From Streptomyces cellostaticus (GTDB lineage: Bacteria; Actinomycetota; Actinomycetes; Streptomycetales; Streptomycetaceae), in assembly GCF_023630175.1 (NCBI RefSeq), contig NZ_JALLIN010000015.1, positions 62,001 through 126,000 of the forward strand: 64,000 bases of DNA. Reading direction: 5' to 3'. The notes beneath the pieces were generated by a model. It was given only the letters and a program-made list of their open reading frames with translations, did no database searches and was not told the origin of the DNA. The stretch's first letter is position 1; every line of letters begins with the position of its first letter. Of this stretch, positions 1 through 8,709 are shown piece by piece. Made by a program: the position numbers and the translations under genes.

Positions 1-192
1 CGACGCGAACTCGATACCGCCGACTCCATCAGCGACGTCCTCGTATGGCGCCTACGCCGCAGCGCCCACCTGCTGGCCCTACCCGCAAGGCCCGACGGAA
101 CGGCCGCCCCAGGCACTCGGCGCACCGCACCCCCGGCGCCCGCCACGCGACCGGCCAACAGCGCCGTAACCGACCCCAGCCGTCGGCGCTGA
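1..192 (+). CDS. C-terminal end of an unidentified protein (5' partial)
   Basis: The first reading frame is open from base 1 to a TGA at 190-192 and encodes 63 residues. The first 25 residues (beginning RRELDTADSISD) look like folded helical protein. The remainder is a low-complexity tail of Pro, Ala, Arg and Thr, common at the ends of Streptomyces plasmid and element proteins. The start lies outside the window. I do not recognise the family; a relaxase or replication protein tail is possible but unsupported. Confidence 0.45.
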   Translation, partial: RRELDTADSISDVLVWRLRRSAHLLALPARPDGTAAPGTRRTAPPAPATRPANSAVTDPSRRR

Positions 193-299
193 CCAGCGGA
201 AAACGAACGGAACATAGCCGACGATCGGCGGTTGGGCAAACCGCCGATTCTCCGGATCATTGATGCCCCACCCACCCCACTCCTGTGAGGAGCACCCGT

Positions 300-680
300 A
301 TGCCCACAAGCCAAGCCCGACCCGAGATCGTCGTCCTGCTCTGCGACGCGGACATCAAGCGCAAGCGTGAAACCAACACGTGGAACCACCTCGACGGGCG
401 CCCGTTCAGCAAAGAGGAACAGGCCCTCGTCCTCAGTGCCACCCGCGTCGAATTCGAAGAGATACAGGAGCAGTTCAAGCGATACCGGGAGTACCAGCGC
501 GCGATGGATGAAGCGCCGAAGGCCCTGCAGCGCTTCCTCGCCCCGTTCATGGAGCAGCTCACCCAGAAGAACCTCGGCAACGCCGTCGAGCTCATGAACG
601 AGGACGAGCGGAACGAGTTCGACCGACTGCTCGGCCTCGCAACGAAGCCGGTCCGTTCCTTCGCCCCATACACCTTCTAA
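300..680 (+). CDS. Small helical hypothetical protein
   Basis: This 126-residue protein is charged and mostly helical by composition, with a central stretch rich in Glu, Lys, Arg and Gln (residues about 45-75) that could be a coiled coil. There is no signal peptide or membrane segment. I start at ATG 300 because GAGGAG lies about 9 bases upstream; an in-frame GTG at 285 would put the start upstream of that site. It ends 200 bases before a strong bidirectional hairpin that separates it from a minus-strand gene. I do not recognise the family. Confidence 0.6.
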   Translation: MPTSQARPEIVVLLCDADIKRKRETNTWNHLDGRPFSKEEQALVLSATRVEFEEIQEQFKRYREYQRAMDEAPKALQRFLAPFMEQLTQKNLGNAVELMNEDERNEFDRLLGLATKPVRSFAPYTF

Positions 681-882
681 CCGGGGCCCCTGCCCTTGCA
701 TGACCGACGTGGCGGTGACCCGCTCCCAGGACAGAGCCGGCATCTGACACACAGGCGTGGACGTTCCAAGCGGGAGCCGGTACAGCGCGCCGCGTTGAAC
801 GAAGCTCAGGGCGCAGGAACGGTCCGCTCCCAGCAGCCGCAGCCCGTCACGCCACAGAGACACCGGCCACGGCAGAGCAGCA

Positions 883-917
883 TGAAGCCGGGCCTCCCAA
901 GGGGAGGCCCGGCTTCA
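883..917. terminator. Bidirectional terminator hairpin
   Basis: A perfect 16-bp stem (883-898 pairing with 902-917) closes a 3-base AAG loop. It sits between the 3' ends of two convergent genes (680 on plus, 934 on minus), the expected position for a shared terminator. There is no long U-tract, as is usual in Streptomyces. Confidence 0.85.
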
Positions 918-933
918 ATGCCTTGGACGGCCC

Positions 934-1755
934 TCAGTCGGCCGGAGCCCGCAGGAGCCGGTCGCGTGTACTCTCCGGCAGCACCCGACGCAGCACCGGC
1001 GCGCTGGAGCTGAGGGAGCCAGCGAAAGCGGCGACGAGGTCGTGCGGCACGCTGGCGCTGAACGACGCGGCCCACAGGTAGCCAGCGCCGAGCACTGGCT
1101 CGGCCCACGCCTGCCACCCCGCCAGGGCCGCCTCGTCCGCCTCAGCCACCAGCGCGAGTGGGTCGCCATCCTGGATGAGGGGCGGCACCTCGCCGAGGTG
1201 GATGTGGGAGGCGAACGTCGGATCCACCGCGCCCGACCCGGGCTGGTCGACGTCACGCAGCCACCCGTGCGCCGTTACCGCGTCGAGGACCAGCTCGGGG
1301 CCACCGCACGGCAGGGCGGGCTGACCGCGGGCGTCGAGCGCGGCCAGGAAGCCGGCGAGGATCTCCCCTGGGACCTCGGGGGTGAAGTAGGCCGACCACT
1401 GGGCGAGCGGGTTGCTCGGGTCCGCACGAGCGGACACCTGCCAGGCGATCGGCAGGTTCCCCAGGTGGAACGGCTCGTCCGGCAGGACCCACTGCGCCCA
1501 CCGCAGGGAGTCGGGGCTGATGTGCAGGACGGTGCTGCGCAGGACCTGACGGTCCTCCGGCGCCTCATCAGGCTCCTGGCGCCCGCGGACGATCGTCAGG
1601 CTCGTCCACCCCAGACCGGCGAGCGTGTCAGCGACGGAGTCATACAGGCATCCGTCGTCGCCGGCCAGGTGCCGGGGACCGACCCAGTACGCGGATGGGA
1701 CACCGGCCGGAGCGAGTGGATCGATCGGGAAATCGGGATACAGGGACGCCTCCAA
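934..1755 (-). CDS. DUF317-type protein
   Basis: The 273 residues look like two related halves of the DUF317 type, a family of unknown function found almost only in Streptomyces. Typical features are the early PRHLAGDDG segment, repeated Trp-rich strands (WAQWVLP, WQAWAEPVL) and a repeat of the form P.E..A.F...L followed by R.L. There is no signal peptide. The start is the ATG at 1755. The gene is separated from the next minus-strand gene by about 165 bases with no other gene visible. Function is unknown; DUF317 genes often lie in mobile or variable regions. Confidence 0.7.
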   Translation of the reverse strand: MEASLYPDFPIDPLAPAGVPSAYWVGPRHLAGDDGCLYDSVADTLAGLGWTSLTIVRGRQEPDEAPEDRQVLRSTVLHISPDSLRWAQWVLPDEPFHLGNLPIAWQVSARADPSNPLAQWSAYFTPEVPGEILAGFLAALDARGQPALPCGGPELVLDAVTAHGWLRDVDQPGSGAVDPTFASHIHLGEVPPLIQDGDPLALVAEADEAALAGWQAWAEPVLGAGYLWAASFSASVPHDLVAAFAGSLSSSAPVLRRVLPESTRDRLLRAPAD

Positions 1756-1920
1756 GAGGTTGGGGGGCTTGATGCCGCCTGCGGTGCGTGAAGCCGGATG
1801 GAGGTGCCGGGCCGGCCTTGCGGCGGCCTCGGGGGCAGATGGCCGGGCTACTGCGTCTCGCCCTCACCAGGCAGACGACGGGCTCCCCCCAGGGGCGCCG
1901 ACTCGTCGAGCCTCTGGGTG

Positions 1921-2280
1921 TCACACGCGCTGGGACGTCTCCAGCACGCGCGCGACTACGGCGGCGACGACGTCCGCCGGCGTCTCGGTGTCGAAGGACA
2001 TCTGGTAGCCGCGTACCTTGGCCGTTCCGGTGACGGCGATCTTCCATCCCTCGCCGTCGGTGCCAGGGCGGCCGAGCGGGAACCATCCGAGGTAGAAGCG
2101 ACCGTCCTTGGAGTTGACGTGTACGTCCGCGCGGTCGTCCACGACGACGTGGAAGTCGTCGGCGGGGAACTGATCCATCACGAGCGTGGCCTGACCCGGG
2201 CCGAGCAGCCACTCACGCAGCCGCAGGGCCTCGACGGTGGTGGAGAATCCGGGACCCGAGGACGCCGCTGTCACAGGCAT
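1921..2280 (-). CDS. Small Streptomyces-type hypothetical, possibly DUF317-related
   Basis: The 119-residue protein has alternating hydrophobic and aromatic segments (FHVVVDD, GRFYLGWFP, GWKIAVTG) ending in an amphipathic helix (PADVVAAVVARVL). This strand-rich body plus closing helix resembles the halves of the neighbouring DUF317-type protein, and both lie on the minus strand, so they may be co-expressed. The family assignment is inference. No membrane segment or catalytic motif is visible. Confidence 0.55.
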   Translation of the reverse strand: MPVTAASSGPGFSTTVEALRLREWLLGPGQATLVMDQFPADDFHVVVDDRADVHVNSKDGRFYLGWFPLGRPGTDGEGWKIAVTGTAKVRGYQMSFDTETPADVVAAVVARVLETSQRV

Positions 2281-2465
2281 TCACCTCTTTGACCTGGTGC
2301 TTTGCAAGAAGGTCGTCCAGGTTCACATGCCGCTGCGGTGTTGGCCAGTCATTCGTGGATCTTTGCTGTCTGCCGCCGGCGAACTGAGACGCAGAGCGCG
2401 AGACATCGCGGTCCAGCCGCAGAAAACGGCGTGCGCGCGGCGGGCGCAGTGCTGATAGTTGCCGC

Positions 2466-3170
2466 ATGGATGCGATCGAGGCCGCACGCGCCGTCGTAGA
2501 TGAACAGCACCCCGACGCGTGCGCCGCGTTCCTGGGCGGCAGCGTCGTGACAGGTCGCCGCACGCCGACGTCGGACCTCGACATCGTGGTGCTGCTCCAC
2601 GGGGCCCCAGCTCCGTACCGGGCGAGCCTCCAGTACGCCGGCTGGCCAGTGGAGATGTTCGTTCACACCGAGGCGACGTGGCACGCCTACGTCGAAAGGG
2701 AGCTGCGCAAGCGCCGGTCACCGCTGCTGTGGATGTGTGCCGACGGGCTGCTGCTCTTCGACACCGATGGACTCGGAGCCCGCCTCGCCACACAGGCCCG
2801 GAAGCTGACCGCCGCCGGACCACCCCCGGTGTCGTCGGAAGAGATCGACGACCGCCGCTACGCGATCACCGACCTCCTCGACGACCTCGCGGGAAGCGAC
2901 GACCAGAGCGAGCGCCTGTTCATCGCGACCGAGCTGGTCCGACGCACCGGTGAGCTGGCACTGGCCCTTGGCGGTTCGTGGGGTGGCGGTGGGAAGTGGC
3001 TGGCACGCCGTCTTGAGACGACCGCGCCAGGGCTCAGCGCACGCCTCCACCACGGCCTACAGGAGGTACTGGACGGGAGAATCGAGAACCTCGTGGCCGT
3101 CGTGGACGAGGTGCTCGGACAGACCGGTGGCCGGTTGTGGTTCGGCTACAAGCGTGTCGGGGCGCCCTGA
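2466..3170 (+). CDS. Nucleotidyltransferase-fold protein (aminoglycoside nucleotidyltransferase type)
   Basis: The N-terminus carries the polymerase-beta nucleotidyltransferase signature: GGS at residues 24-26, then TSDLDIVV at about 34-41, supplying the two metal-binding aspartates. A third acidic position (VEMF) follows near residue 63. The 234-residue length and helical C-terminal half fit the KNTase/MNT-like group, which transfers NMP to small molecules or acts as an antitoxin. No HEPN partner is adjacent, so a toxin-antitoxin role is unlikely. No clear ribosome site is seen. It lies between DUF317-type genes and the flavoprotein and may be unrelated to the operon that follows. Confidence 0.7.
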   Translation: MDAIEAARAVVDEQHPDACAAFLGGSVVTGRRTPTSDLDIVVLLHGAPAPYRASLQYAGWPVEMFVHTEATWHAYVERELRKRRSPLLWMCADGLLLFDTDGLGARLATQARKLTAAGPPPVSSEEIDDRRYAITDLLDDLAGSDDQSERLFIATELVRRTGELALALGGSWGGGGKWLARRLETTAPGLSARLHHGLQEVLDGRIENLVAVVDEVLGQTGGRLWFGYKRVGAP

Positions 3171-3218
3171 GCGATCCCGCGCTGCGGACGTCGCAACGTC
3201 TGTTCTTCCACGTGTAGA

Positions 3219-4172
3219 TCACTTGACGGAGAGCAACGCCCGAGCCTCCTCGGCGCACCCCCACGACAGCGTGACTCCAGCGCCTCCGTGCCCGTAGTTG
3301 TGCACGACCAGGGTGCCGTCCTCCCCCACCTCTTCCTCCACACGGACCGTGGCGCGGGTCGGTCGAGCGCCGACCCGGTGCTCCAGGACACGAGCCTGGG
3401 CGAGTCGGGGCTCGACCTCGGCACAGCGGGCCAGGATACCGGCCGCCGCCTTGTCGTCGGGGGCCAGATCGCCCTCGCCGTCGATCGCTGTGCCGCCTAG
3501 GACGACGGTGTCGCCGTGGGGGTAGAAGCACAGGAGGTCCGGGGAGAGGCCGGTGTCCTCGGAGAAGAACTCGGTCAGCCCGGGGTTGGTGACGACGACG
3601 TGCTGACCGCGGATGGGCCGGAGGTCAGGGTCCGGAACCAGGTCGCGTGCCCCGAGGCCCGCGCAGTTGACGATCGCCGAAGCCGGACCGGCGTCCGAGA
3701 GCGAAGTCAGCCGTCGCTGCTCGACCACACCGCTGGCATCGCGGAGCCGGCGCAGGAGGTAGTCGAGGTAGGTGGGCATGTCGATCAGTGGCACGGTGAA
3801 CCGGTAGCCCGCCGTGAACCCGGCCGGGAGTTCGGCCCGCTCGCACGGTCGGAAACCCGGCAAAGTGGTGGCCCAGTCCGGCGCGGCCTCGGCCGTGCGG
3901 GACGCCTCGATGCCACTGGTGAGCCGGACGCCCGTCGCCGGGTCCTGGGCCAGCTCCCGGAAAATCTCCAAGGACCGTTGTCCCCACTGGTCGACCTTGT
4001 CCTTCGGCTCGACCAAATAGGGCCCCCACATCGCCCCGGCCGCCAGCGACGTGACCCCCGGCACCTGCTCGGCGATCACGTGCACCGAAGCCCCGTCCTC
4101 GGCGAGAACGACGGCCGTGGTGAGCCCAGCCACCCCAGCCCCGACAACGACAACGCGCTCCCCTGCGGTCAT
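3219..4172 (-). CDS. FAD-dependent D-amino-acid oxidase family protein
   Basis: The 317-residue protein starts with a classic FAD-binding dinucleotide fold: GAGVAG at residues 10-15, then the SLAAGAMWGPY segment typical of D-amino-acid oxidases. A conserved C-terminal GHGGAGVTLSWG binds FAD, preceded by RVGARPTR, which supplies the substrate-carboxylate arginine. The family oxidises D-amino acids or glycine to imino acids with release of peroxide. I chose ATG 4172 because the glycine-rich motif follows directly; longer readings run into the upstream gene. It lies 11 bases downstream of the XRE/TPR regulator and so is probably co-transcribed with it. This oxidase may serve the biosynthetic genes on the other strand. 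Confidence 0.85.
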   Translation of the reverse strand: MTAGERVVVVGAGVAGLTTAVVLAEDGASVHVIAEQVPGVTSLAAGAMWGPYLVEPKDKVDQWGQRSLEIFRELAQDPATGVRLTSGIEASRTAEAAPDWATTLPGFRPCERAELPAGFTAGYRFTVPLIDMPTYLDYLLRRLRDASGVVEQRRLTSLSDAGPASAIVNCAGLGARDLVPDPDLRPIRGQHVVVTNPGLTEFFSEDTGLSPDLLCFYPHGDTVVLGGTAIDGEGDLAPDDKAAAGILARCAEVEPRLAQARVLEHRVGARPTRATVRVEEEVGEDGTLVVHNYGHGGAGVTLSWGCAEEARALLSVK

Positions 4173-4182
4173 GACCCTGACC

Positions 4183-5628
4183 CTAACGGCCCGGTTGCGT
4201 CGATGGGGCGTGTTGGGCGAGGGCGTCCTCCAGGGCTGGCAGGAAGCCGCGCACGTGAGGGTTGCGCTGTCGGCGGCGGAGGTCGGCGGCAAGCTGGTGG
4301 AGCAGCGCCGCGCTGCGAGGCGAGCGGACGACATCAAGGCGGTCGGCGGCGATCTGGCCGATCTCGCAGGCTGCCTCCAGATCTCCGTGGGCGCTGTGGC
4401 CCAGGGCCAGCCAGGCTCCCTCGAACATGGCTCGGCGCTGGCTGGGGTCGCCGCGCGGGACGTCGTACGCCCCGGATCTGAGCATCTCGGTCCCCTGGGC
4501 GAGGAAGCGGCGGCTCTTCTTTCCGCTCTCCGCCTTCTGCTGTGCACGACCCATCTGGATGAGGCCGTAACCGGCCTGGCAGTCCAGGTGGTTGTCGGTG
4601 AGGAAGTACATCCAGCGGGGCTCTTCTTGGCGGCCGTCCCGGCTTGCGATCAGTTCGCGGGCAGCGCCACGAGTGTGGGCGAAGTCGTTGTCACGGCCGG
4701 CGGCGGCGTACGCGTAGGCGAGCCGGGACAGGACGGACGCCCGGACGGCCAGCGGGGCGGCGTCACTCGCACGGCGGGCGGCCTCTCCGAGGGCGATGGC
4801 GTCCGCGGGGTGTCCTCGACTCGCCGCCTGGAAGGAGAGGTCGCCCAGGATGTGGGCGCACAGGGGGAGATCATTGACCTGCTGCGCGGCCCGGAGCGCC
4901 GTGACGAAGTAGCGCTGCGCCAGTCCGTGGTCGGCCGCGTCGAAGGCCATCCAGCCGGCCAGCTGGCCGATCTCCGCCAGCGCGCGGATCAGACGGCTCG
5001 CGACAGCCGGAGAGTGGCCGCCTTCGCGAATCAGCAGCCCAACAGCCCGGAACTGGGCTCCGACGTAGGGCAGATGACGTGCCCCTCCGTGCTCGTCATC
5101 GAGCAACTGGAGCATGGGAAGGTGCTGCTCGACCTGGTCCACGAGTGGATCGGTGCCGAGCGACGACGTCATTCGAGGCGTGTACTGACCGCGTCCCGCG
5201 GTGCCGTCGAGGTACTGGGCGACGATCGCGAGGAGTCCTGCGCCCGAGATCGCGAGGAACCGGCGACGGTCGACAAGCCCTCCCACCACCCAGTCCTCCA
5301 CGATCGCCTCCATGCCCTGCGCGGTCCAAGGCCGCGCGAGATCCGTATCCGCGGGGACCAGCGCTGACGAGTCGCCGACACGGCCCTGCCACAGTTCGGC
5401 CACCGAGACATTCCTACCCAGCTCCTGGGAGAGCACGTAGGCGGCCATCATCGGCAACGGCGAGCGCGGCAGGGAGCCGGCGTCCCGCCAGTGGTATGGC
5501 GCCGACTCGGCCACCGTCCCCGCGCCGAAGACCCGGTTGAGCTTGCGAGCGAGCGCCTTCGGGCTCCACCCGAGTTCGTCGAGGCACCCCGCCAGTACGA
5601 CGTTGGGCTCACCTGTCTGCGGTGCCAC
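4183..5628 (-). CDS. XRE-like regulator with TPR-type C-terminus
   Basis: The 481-residue protein has an N-terminal helix-turn-helix-like region (residues about 10-45, GWSPKALARKLNRVF), a linker with a hydrophobic stretch near 125-140, and a long alpha-helical C-terminus with tetratricopeptide-like repeats (for example at 235-300). This architecture is common among Streptomyces regulators of specialised-metabolite and differentiation genes. It is divergent from the operon starting at about 5832, with the shared region at 5629-5831, and is followed 11 bases later by the D-amino-acid oxidase gene. A pathway-specific regulator is the natural inference; no operator can be assigned. Confidence 0.8.
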   Translation of the reverse strand: MAPQTGEPNVVLAGCLDELGWSPKALARKLNRVFGAGTVAESAPYHWRDAGSLPRSPLPMMAAYVLSQELGRNVSVAELWQGRVGDSSALVPADTDLARPWTAQGMEAIVEDWVVGGLVDRRRFLAISGAGLLAIVAQYLDGTAGRGQYTPRMTSSLGTDPLVDQVEQHLPMLQLLDDEHGGARHLPYVGAQFRAVGLLIREGGHSPAVASRLIRALAEIGQLAGWMAFDAADHGLAQRYFVTALRAAQQVNDLPLCAHILGDLSFQAASRGHPADAIALGEAARRASDAAPLAVRASVLSRLAYAYAAAGRDNDFAHTRGAARELIASRDGRQEEPRWMYFLTDNHLDCQAGYGLIQMGRAQQKAESGKKSRRFLAQGTEMLRSGAYDVPRGDPSQRRAMFEGAWLALGHSAHGDLEAACEIGQIAADRLDVVRSPRSAALLHQLAADLRRRQRNPHVRGFLPALEDALAQHAPSTQPGR

Positions 5629-5831
5629 GTGCGACCGCCCTTCGCTCCAGTGGTTCGTCCATCACTTCGCGGGCCCCATGGTGATGCCCCTGGACGGACG
5701 ATTCACCACCGCCGCAAGGAAGTTGACCGAGTTGACCCACTGATCGGGTCCTGTCTGACCTTCCCTCTCCTGTGTTCTTGGATCCCGGCGGAGGCGCCCG
5801 TCTTCCGAGCCGACGGAGAAAGAGGTGGGCC

Positions 5832-6356
5832 TTGAGACAGCACACGAGCACCTCCCCAGGCCGACCGGGCGGTGTGATGGACCGTGACGCCGGACGACCA
5901 ACCTCCGCCCCCGGACACGGGCTTGTCGCTGGCGACGGCACGACCACCCTGATCACGGATCTGCCGTACGGACCGGAAGCGGCCGAGGTCGCCCGGGACG
6001 CCGTGACGCTGGCGCTGCGCGGCACGGAGACGGACGTACTTGCCGATGCCCGCCTGATCGGATCGGAGCTCGCGACGAACGCCTTCGTCTCGGGCAGTCC
6101 GCCGTTGGTTCTCTGCGTCGACCGCAGGGGTCTGGCCAGCGACGGCCTGGAGATCGAGATCACCGTTACCGACGGCGGCTGTTCCCGCCCGGCACCCGCT
6201 TCTCCCACCGCTCCCGACGAGCAGGCCGAATCAGGACGGGGACTGGTCATCGTCGATGCCTTGGCCGATGCCTGGTCGCTGACGACTGGCGCCAATGGCT
6301 CTCGTGCCTGGTGCCGACTCGCCCACAGGCCGTGCTCTTCGTCCACCGGCGACTGA
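5832..6356 (+). CDS. Anti-sigma-factor-type ATP-binding protein (HATPase_c, RsbW-like)
   Basis: The core (residues about 40-165) is a GHKL ATPase of the RsbW/SpoIIAB type common in Streptomyces: an N-box-like helix (ARLIGSELATNAF), a G1-like TVTDGG and a G2-like ESGRGLVIVDALAD followed by a WCRL strand. These proteins bind anti-anti-sigma factors or act as small kinases. I chose TTG 5832 because AGAGGTG lies just upstream; an ATG at 5877 gives a shorter protein with the same core. It is the first gene of the plus-strand run and may regulate it. Confidence 0.7.
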   Translation: MRQHTSTSPGRPGGVMDRDAGRPTSAPGHGLVAGDGTTTLITDLPYGPEAAEVARDAVTLALRGTETDVLADARLIGSELATNAFVSGSPPLVLCVDRRGLASDGLEIEITVTDGGCSRPAPASPTAPDEQAESGRGLVIVDALADAWSLTTGANGSRAWCRLAHRPCSSSTGD

Positions 6357-6400
6357 TGTCCACGCCTGCCCTAACCCGTCCTCCGAGGAGGCACCACACA

Positions 6401-7711
6401 GTGCGCATTGACCATGCGACTTCCCCACCCTCACGCGCAGTTGTGCCAGAGGCCGCTCGCCCGCCCAGGGTCGTCGTCGCTCTCCACGAGGGCTTCTACG
6501 GCGCGGAGTCGGGCACCGGCTTCAGCAACCGCGCCTTCCTCACGGCACTGGCCCGGCTCCTGCCGGCAGGCCGCCTCTCAGTGATCACGCCGCACGTGCC
6601 CGAGAGCGCGGGAGCGCACGATCAGCGGTGGGCCGGCGAGGTGCGGCAGATGCTGCGACAGGCCGCAGCCGAGGTCATCACGATCCCGAAGGTCAACGCG
6701 CCGCCGGACTCGGTCCGCGGCTCGGTTCAGCTGTGCGACCTGGCTGGCGAGGCGGCCATACGCATCGCCGCGCGGGCGGGCCGGTGCCTCCTCGTCGGCC
6801 TCGACATCCCGTTCCTCGGGCTCGCGCCCTACACGTCGCCGACCACGGACCTGCTGCTCGTGCCCCGCTCCACGACCGCGCTGACGCGGCCCAAGGACGT
6901 CTCCCGCGTCCGCTGGGAGCGGGACGCCCTGCGGGCGGCGACACTCCGAGGTGCGCGCGTCGGGGCTATCTCCTCCCACATGCGAGGCCACCTCGTCGTC
7001 AACTACGCCGTCCCTCGGTCGAGCATCGTGAGCATCCCGAACGGACTGATCCGTGAGGAGATGGTCAGGCCGACCACGGCTCTGCCGCTGCCCTTCAAGG
7101 CCCGCGCCGGATTCCTTCTCGCCATGGGCCGCGCAGTCCCGACGAAAGGCTTCGAAGATCTCCTGGAGGCGTTGCGCCTGCTGAAGGAACGTGGTGTCCC
7201 CGTTCCTCACCTGCTGCTGGCCGCCGTGACCTCGGAGGAACACAAGCACCCCTCCTCGTACCAGCAGGACCTGGCGGCACACATCCGCGCGCACGATCTG
7301 GACGCGACTCTGATCACTCGCTTCACTCCCGCGATCCGTGCCTGGCTGCACAGCCCGGCCCTGCGGGCGGTCATCGTTCCCTCTCGAGAGGAACCCTTCG
7401 GCCGGATACCCCTGGAGGCGTTCGCAGCCGGTGCGGGCCCGGTGGTCGCGACCACGGCCGGCGGCCTGGCTCAGACCGTCATCGACGGCGAGACCGGCTT
7501 CACGGCCGCACCGCAGGACCCCAGGTCCCTGGCATCCGCCCTGCAACGGGCCCTGACCGTCCTGCCCCGACAACGCGATCGACTCCGGAGCGCCGGGGCG
7601 GCCTTGGTGCGATCCCGCCACGACTACGAGGCCAGCATCGGTTCCGTTATGGACCGCATCGCCCCTTTGGCGCTGACCCAGTCAGCCACCGCGGAGGGCC
7701 GAACACGATGA
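6401..7711 (+). CDS. Glycosyltransferase, GT4-like (GT-B fold)
   Basis: The 436-residue protein has an N-terminal acceptor half beginning ALHEGFYGAESGTGFSNR and a C-terminal donor half with a GRAVPTKGFEDLLEAL strand-helix, then SREEPFGRIPLEAFAAG, the EX7E-type signature of family 4 retaining transferases. A glycine-rich TTAGGLAQTVIDGETGF follows. It should move a sugar from a nucleotide-sugar donor to an acceptor in the cytoplasm. Start GTG 6401 follows GAGGAGG with 9-base spacing. Its stop overlaps the next ATG (ATGA), so translation is coupled. A second glycosyltransferase closes the operon. Confidence 0.85.
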   Translation: MRIDHATSPPSRAVVPEAARPPRVVVALHEGFYGAESGTGFSNRAFLTALARLLPAGRLSVITPHVPESAGAHDQRWAGEVRQMLRQAAAEVITIPKVNAPPDSVRGSVQLCDLAGEAAIRIAARAGRCLLVGLDIPFLGLAPYTSPTTDLLLVPRSTTALTRPKDVSRVRWERDALRAATLRGARVGAISSHMRGHLVVNYAVPRSSIVSIPNGLIREEMVRPTTALPLPFKARAGFLLAMGRAVPTKGFEDLLEALRLLKERGVPVPHLLLAAVTSEEHKHPSSYQQDLAAHIRAHDLDATLITRFTPAIRAWLHSPALRAVIVPSREEPFGRIPLEAFAAGAGPVVATTAGGLAQTVIDGETGFTAAPQDPRSLASALQRALTVLPRQRDRLRSAGAALVRSRHDYEASIGSVMDRIAPLALTQSATAEGRTR

Positions 7712-8706
7712 ACCAGCCGGTGGTGCTGATCAGCCTGGAGTCCCCGCACTCCTTCTGGCGGCTGTCCTCCGAGCACGAGCGTGCGCTGTCCGCCGCCTTC
7801 CCCGGCATCGAGTTCCGCAGAGCGACCGAGGAGGCCGTGCCGCACCAGCTGGCCGACGCACACGTCTACTTCGGGTGGCGATTCGCGCCCTCGTGGCTGT
7901 TCGCCGCGCCACATCTGAAGTGGATCGCTTCCCCGGCCGCCGGCACCGACCATCTGCCCGTCGCCGAGGCGCACTCCGTCGGGGTGGCCCTGACCCGCTC
8001 GTACGGCTTCCACGGCAGGCCCATGGCCGAGCACGCAATGGGCCTGGTCCTGGGTTTCTCCCGCGGGTTGTTCATCAGCCAGCGCGTCCAGCGGAACCGT
8101 GGCTGGTGGAAGGACGACCTGGCCGAGGAGTTCTTCGACCTGGCGGGGGCGACGATGACCATCGTCGGCTGCGGCAGCGTCGGACGCCACCTCGCCCAGG
8201 TCGCTCGGGTCTTCGGCATGAACGTCATCGGAGTGCGCCGGACACCACGTGCGGCTTCCGAGGGCGTAATCACGTGGGTCCACACGACGGCGGTGCACCA
8301 GGCGGTGTCCGTCGCCGACGTAGTGGTCGATCTGCTGCCCGCGACCCCGGCGACGGACCGCTACTTCGACCATGACCTCTTCTCGGCGTGCAAGCCCCGC
8401 TCTCTCTTCCTCAACCTCGGCCGCGCGGCAACCGTCGACCAGCCGGCCCTCCTGGCTTCCCTCGACACCGGCCACCTGCGCGGCGCGGCCCTGGACGTGT
8501 TCGATCCGAAACCGCTACCCGCCCGCCATCCGCTGCGGCTCCACCCCCGGGTCGTACTCACCCCGAAAAGCTCGGTGTTCTGCCGCGCGTACATGGACGA
8601 GGCGGTGGCGTTCTTCGCCGACAACCTCCACCGCTATCTCTCGGGCCAGCCCCTCAACGGCCTGGCCGAGGCGCCCGCCACCCGCTCTCCGCTCGTAGGA
8701 GGCTGA
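7708..8706 (+). CDS. D-2-hydroxyacid dehydrogenase family protein with altered active site
   Basis: The 332 residues have the usual two-domain fold with an NAD(P)-binding segment VGCGSVGRHLAQ (residues 153-164). Arginines after the second strand (VRRTPR, 176-181) suggest NADPH. The catalytic arginine is present in NLGRAATVD (R239). The acid in the usual DVFxxEP motif is replaced (DVFDPKPL, K268), and the histidine of the usual TPH motif is lysine (TPKSS, K287). Family members reduce 2-oxoacids; with both the Glu and His gone, this enzyme may catalyse something else or only bind its ligand. It overlaps the glycosyltransferase by 4 bases and the next gene follows after 3 bases. Confidence 0.85.
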   Translation: MNQPVVLISLESPHSFWRLSSEHERALSAAFPGIEFRRATEEAVPHQLADAHVYFGWRFAPSWLFAAPHLKWIASPAAGTDHLPVAEAHSVGVALTRSYGFHGRPMAEHAMGLVLGFSRGLFISQRVQRNRGWWKDDLAEEFFDLAGATMTIVGCGSVGRHLAQVARVFGMNVIGVRRTPRAASEGVITWVHTTAVHQAVSVADVVVDLLPATPATDRYFDHDLFSACKPRSLFLNLGRAATVDQPALLASLDTGHLRGAALDVFDPKPLPARHPLRLHPRVVLTPKSSVFCRAYMDEAVAFFADNLHRYLSGQPLNGLAEAPATRSPLVGG

Positions 8707-8709
8707 CCA

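Noticed and set aside
2466..3170. MNT/HEPN toxin-antitoxin pair
   Set aside because: No HEPN partner is adjacent, and the protein is larger than typical MNT antitoxins.
4051..5367. Long open frame on the plus strand, 438 codons
   Set aside because: It is the complement of the XRE/TPR regulator and oxidase start; the residue composition is that of a shadow frame and it shows no motif.
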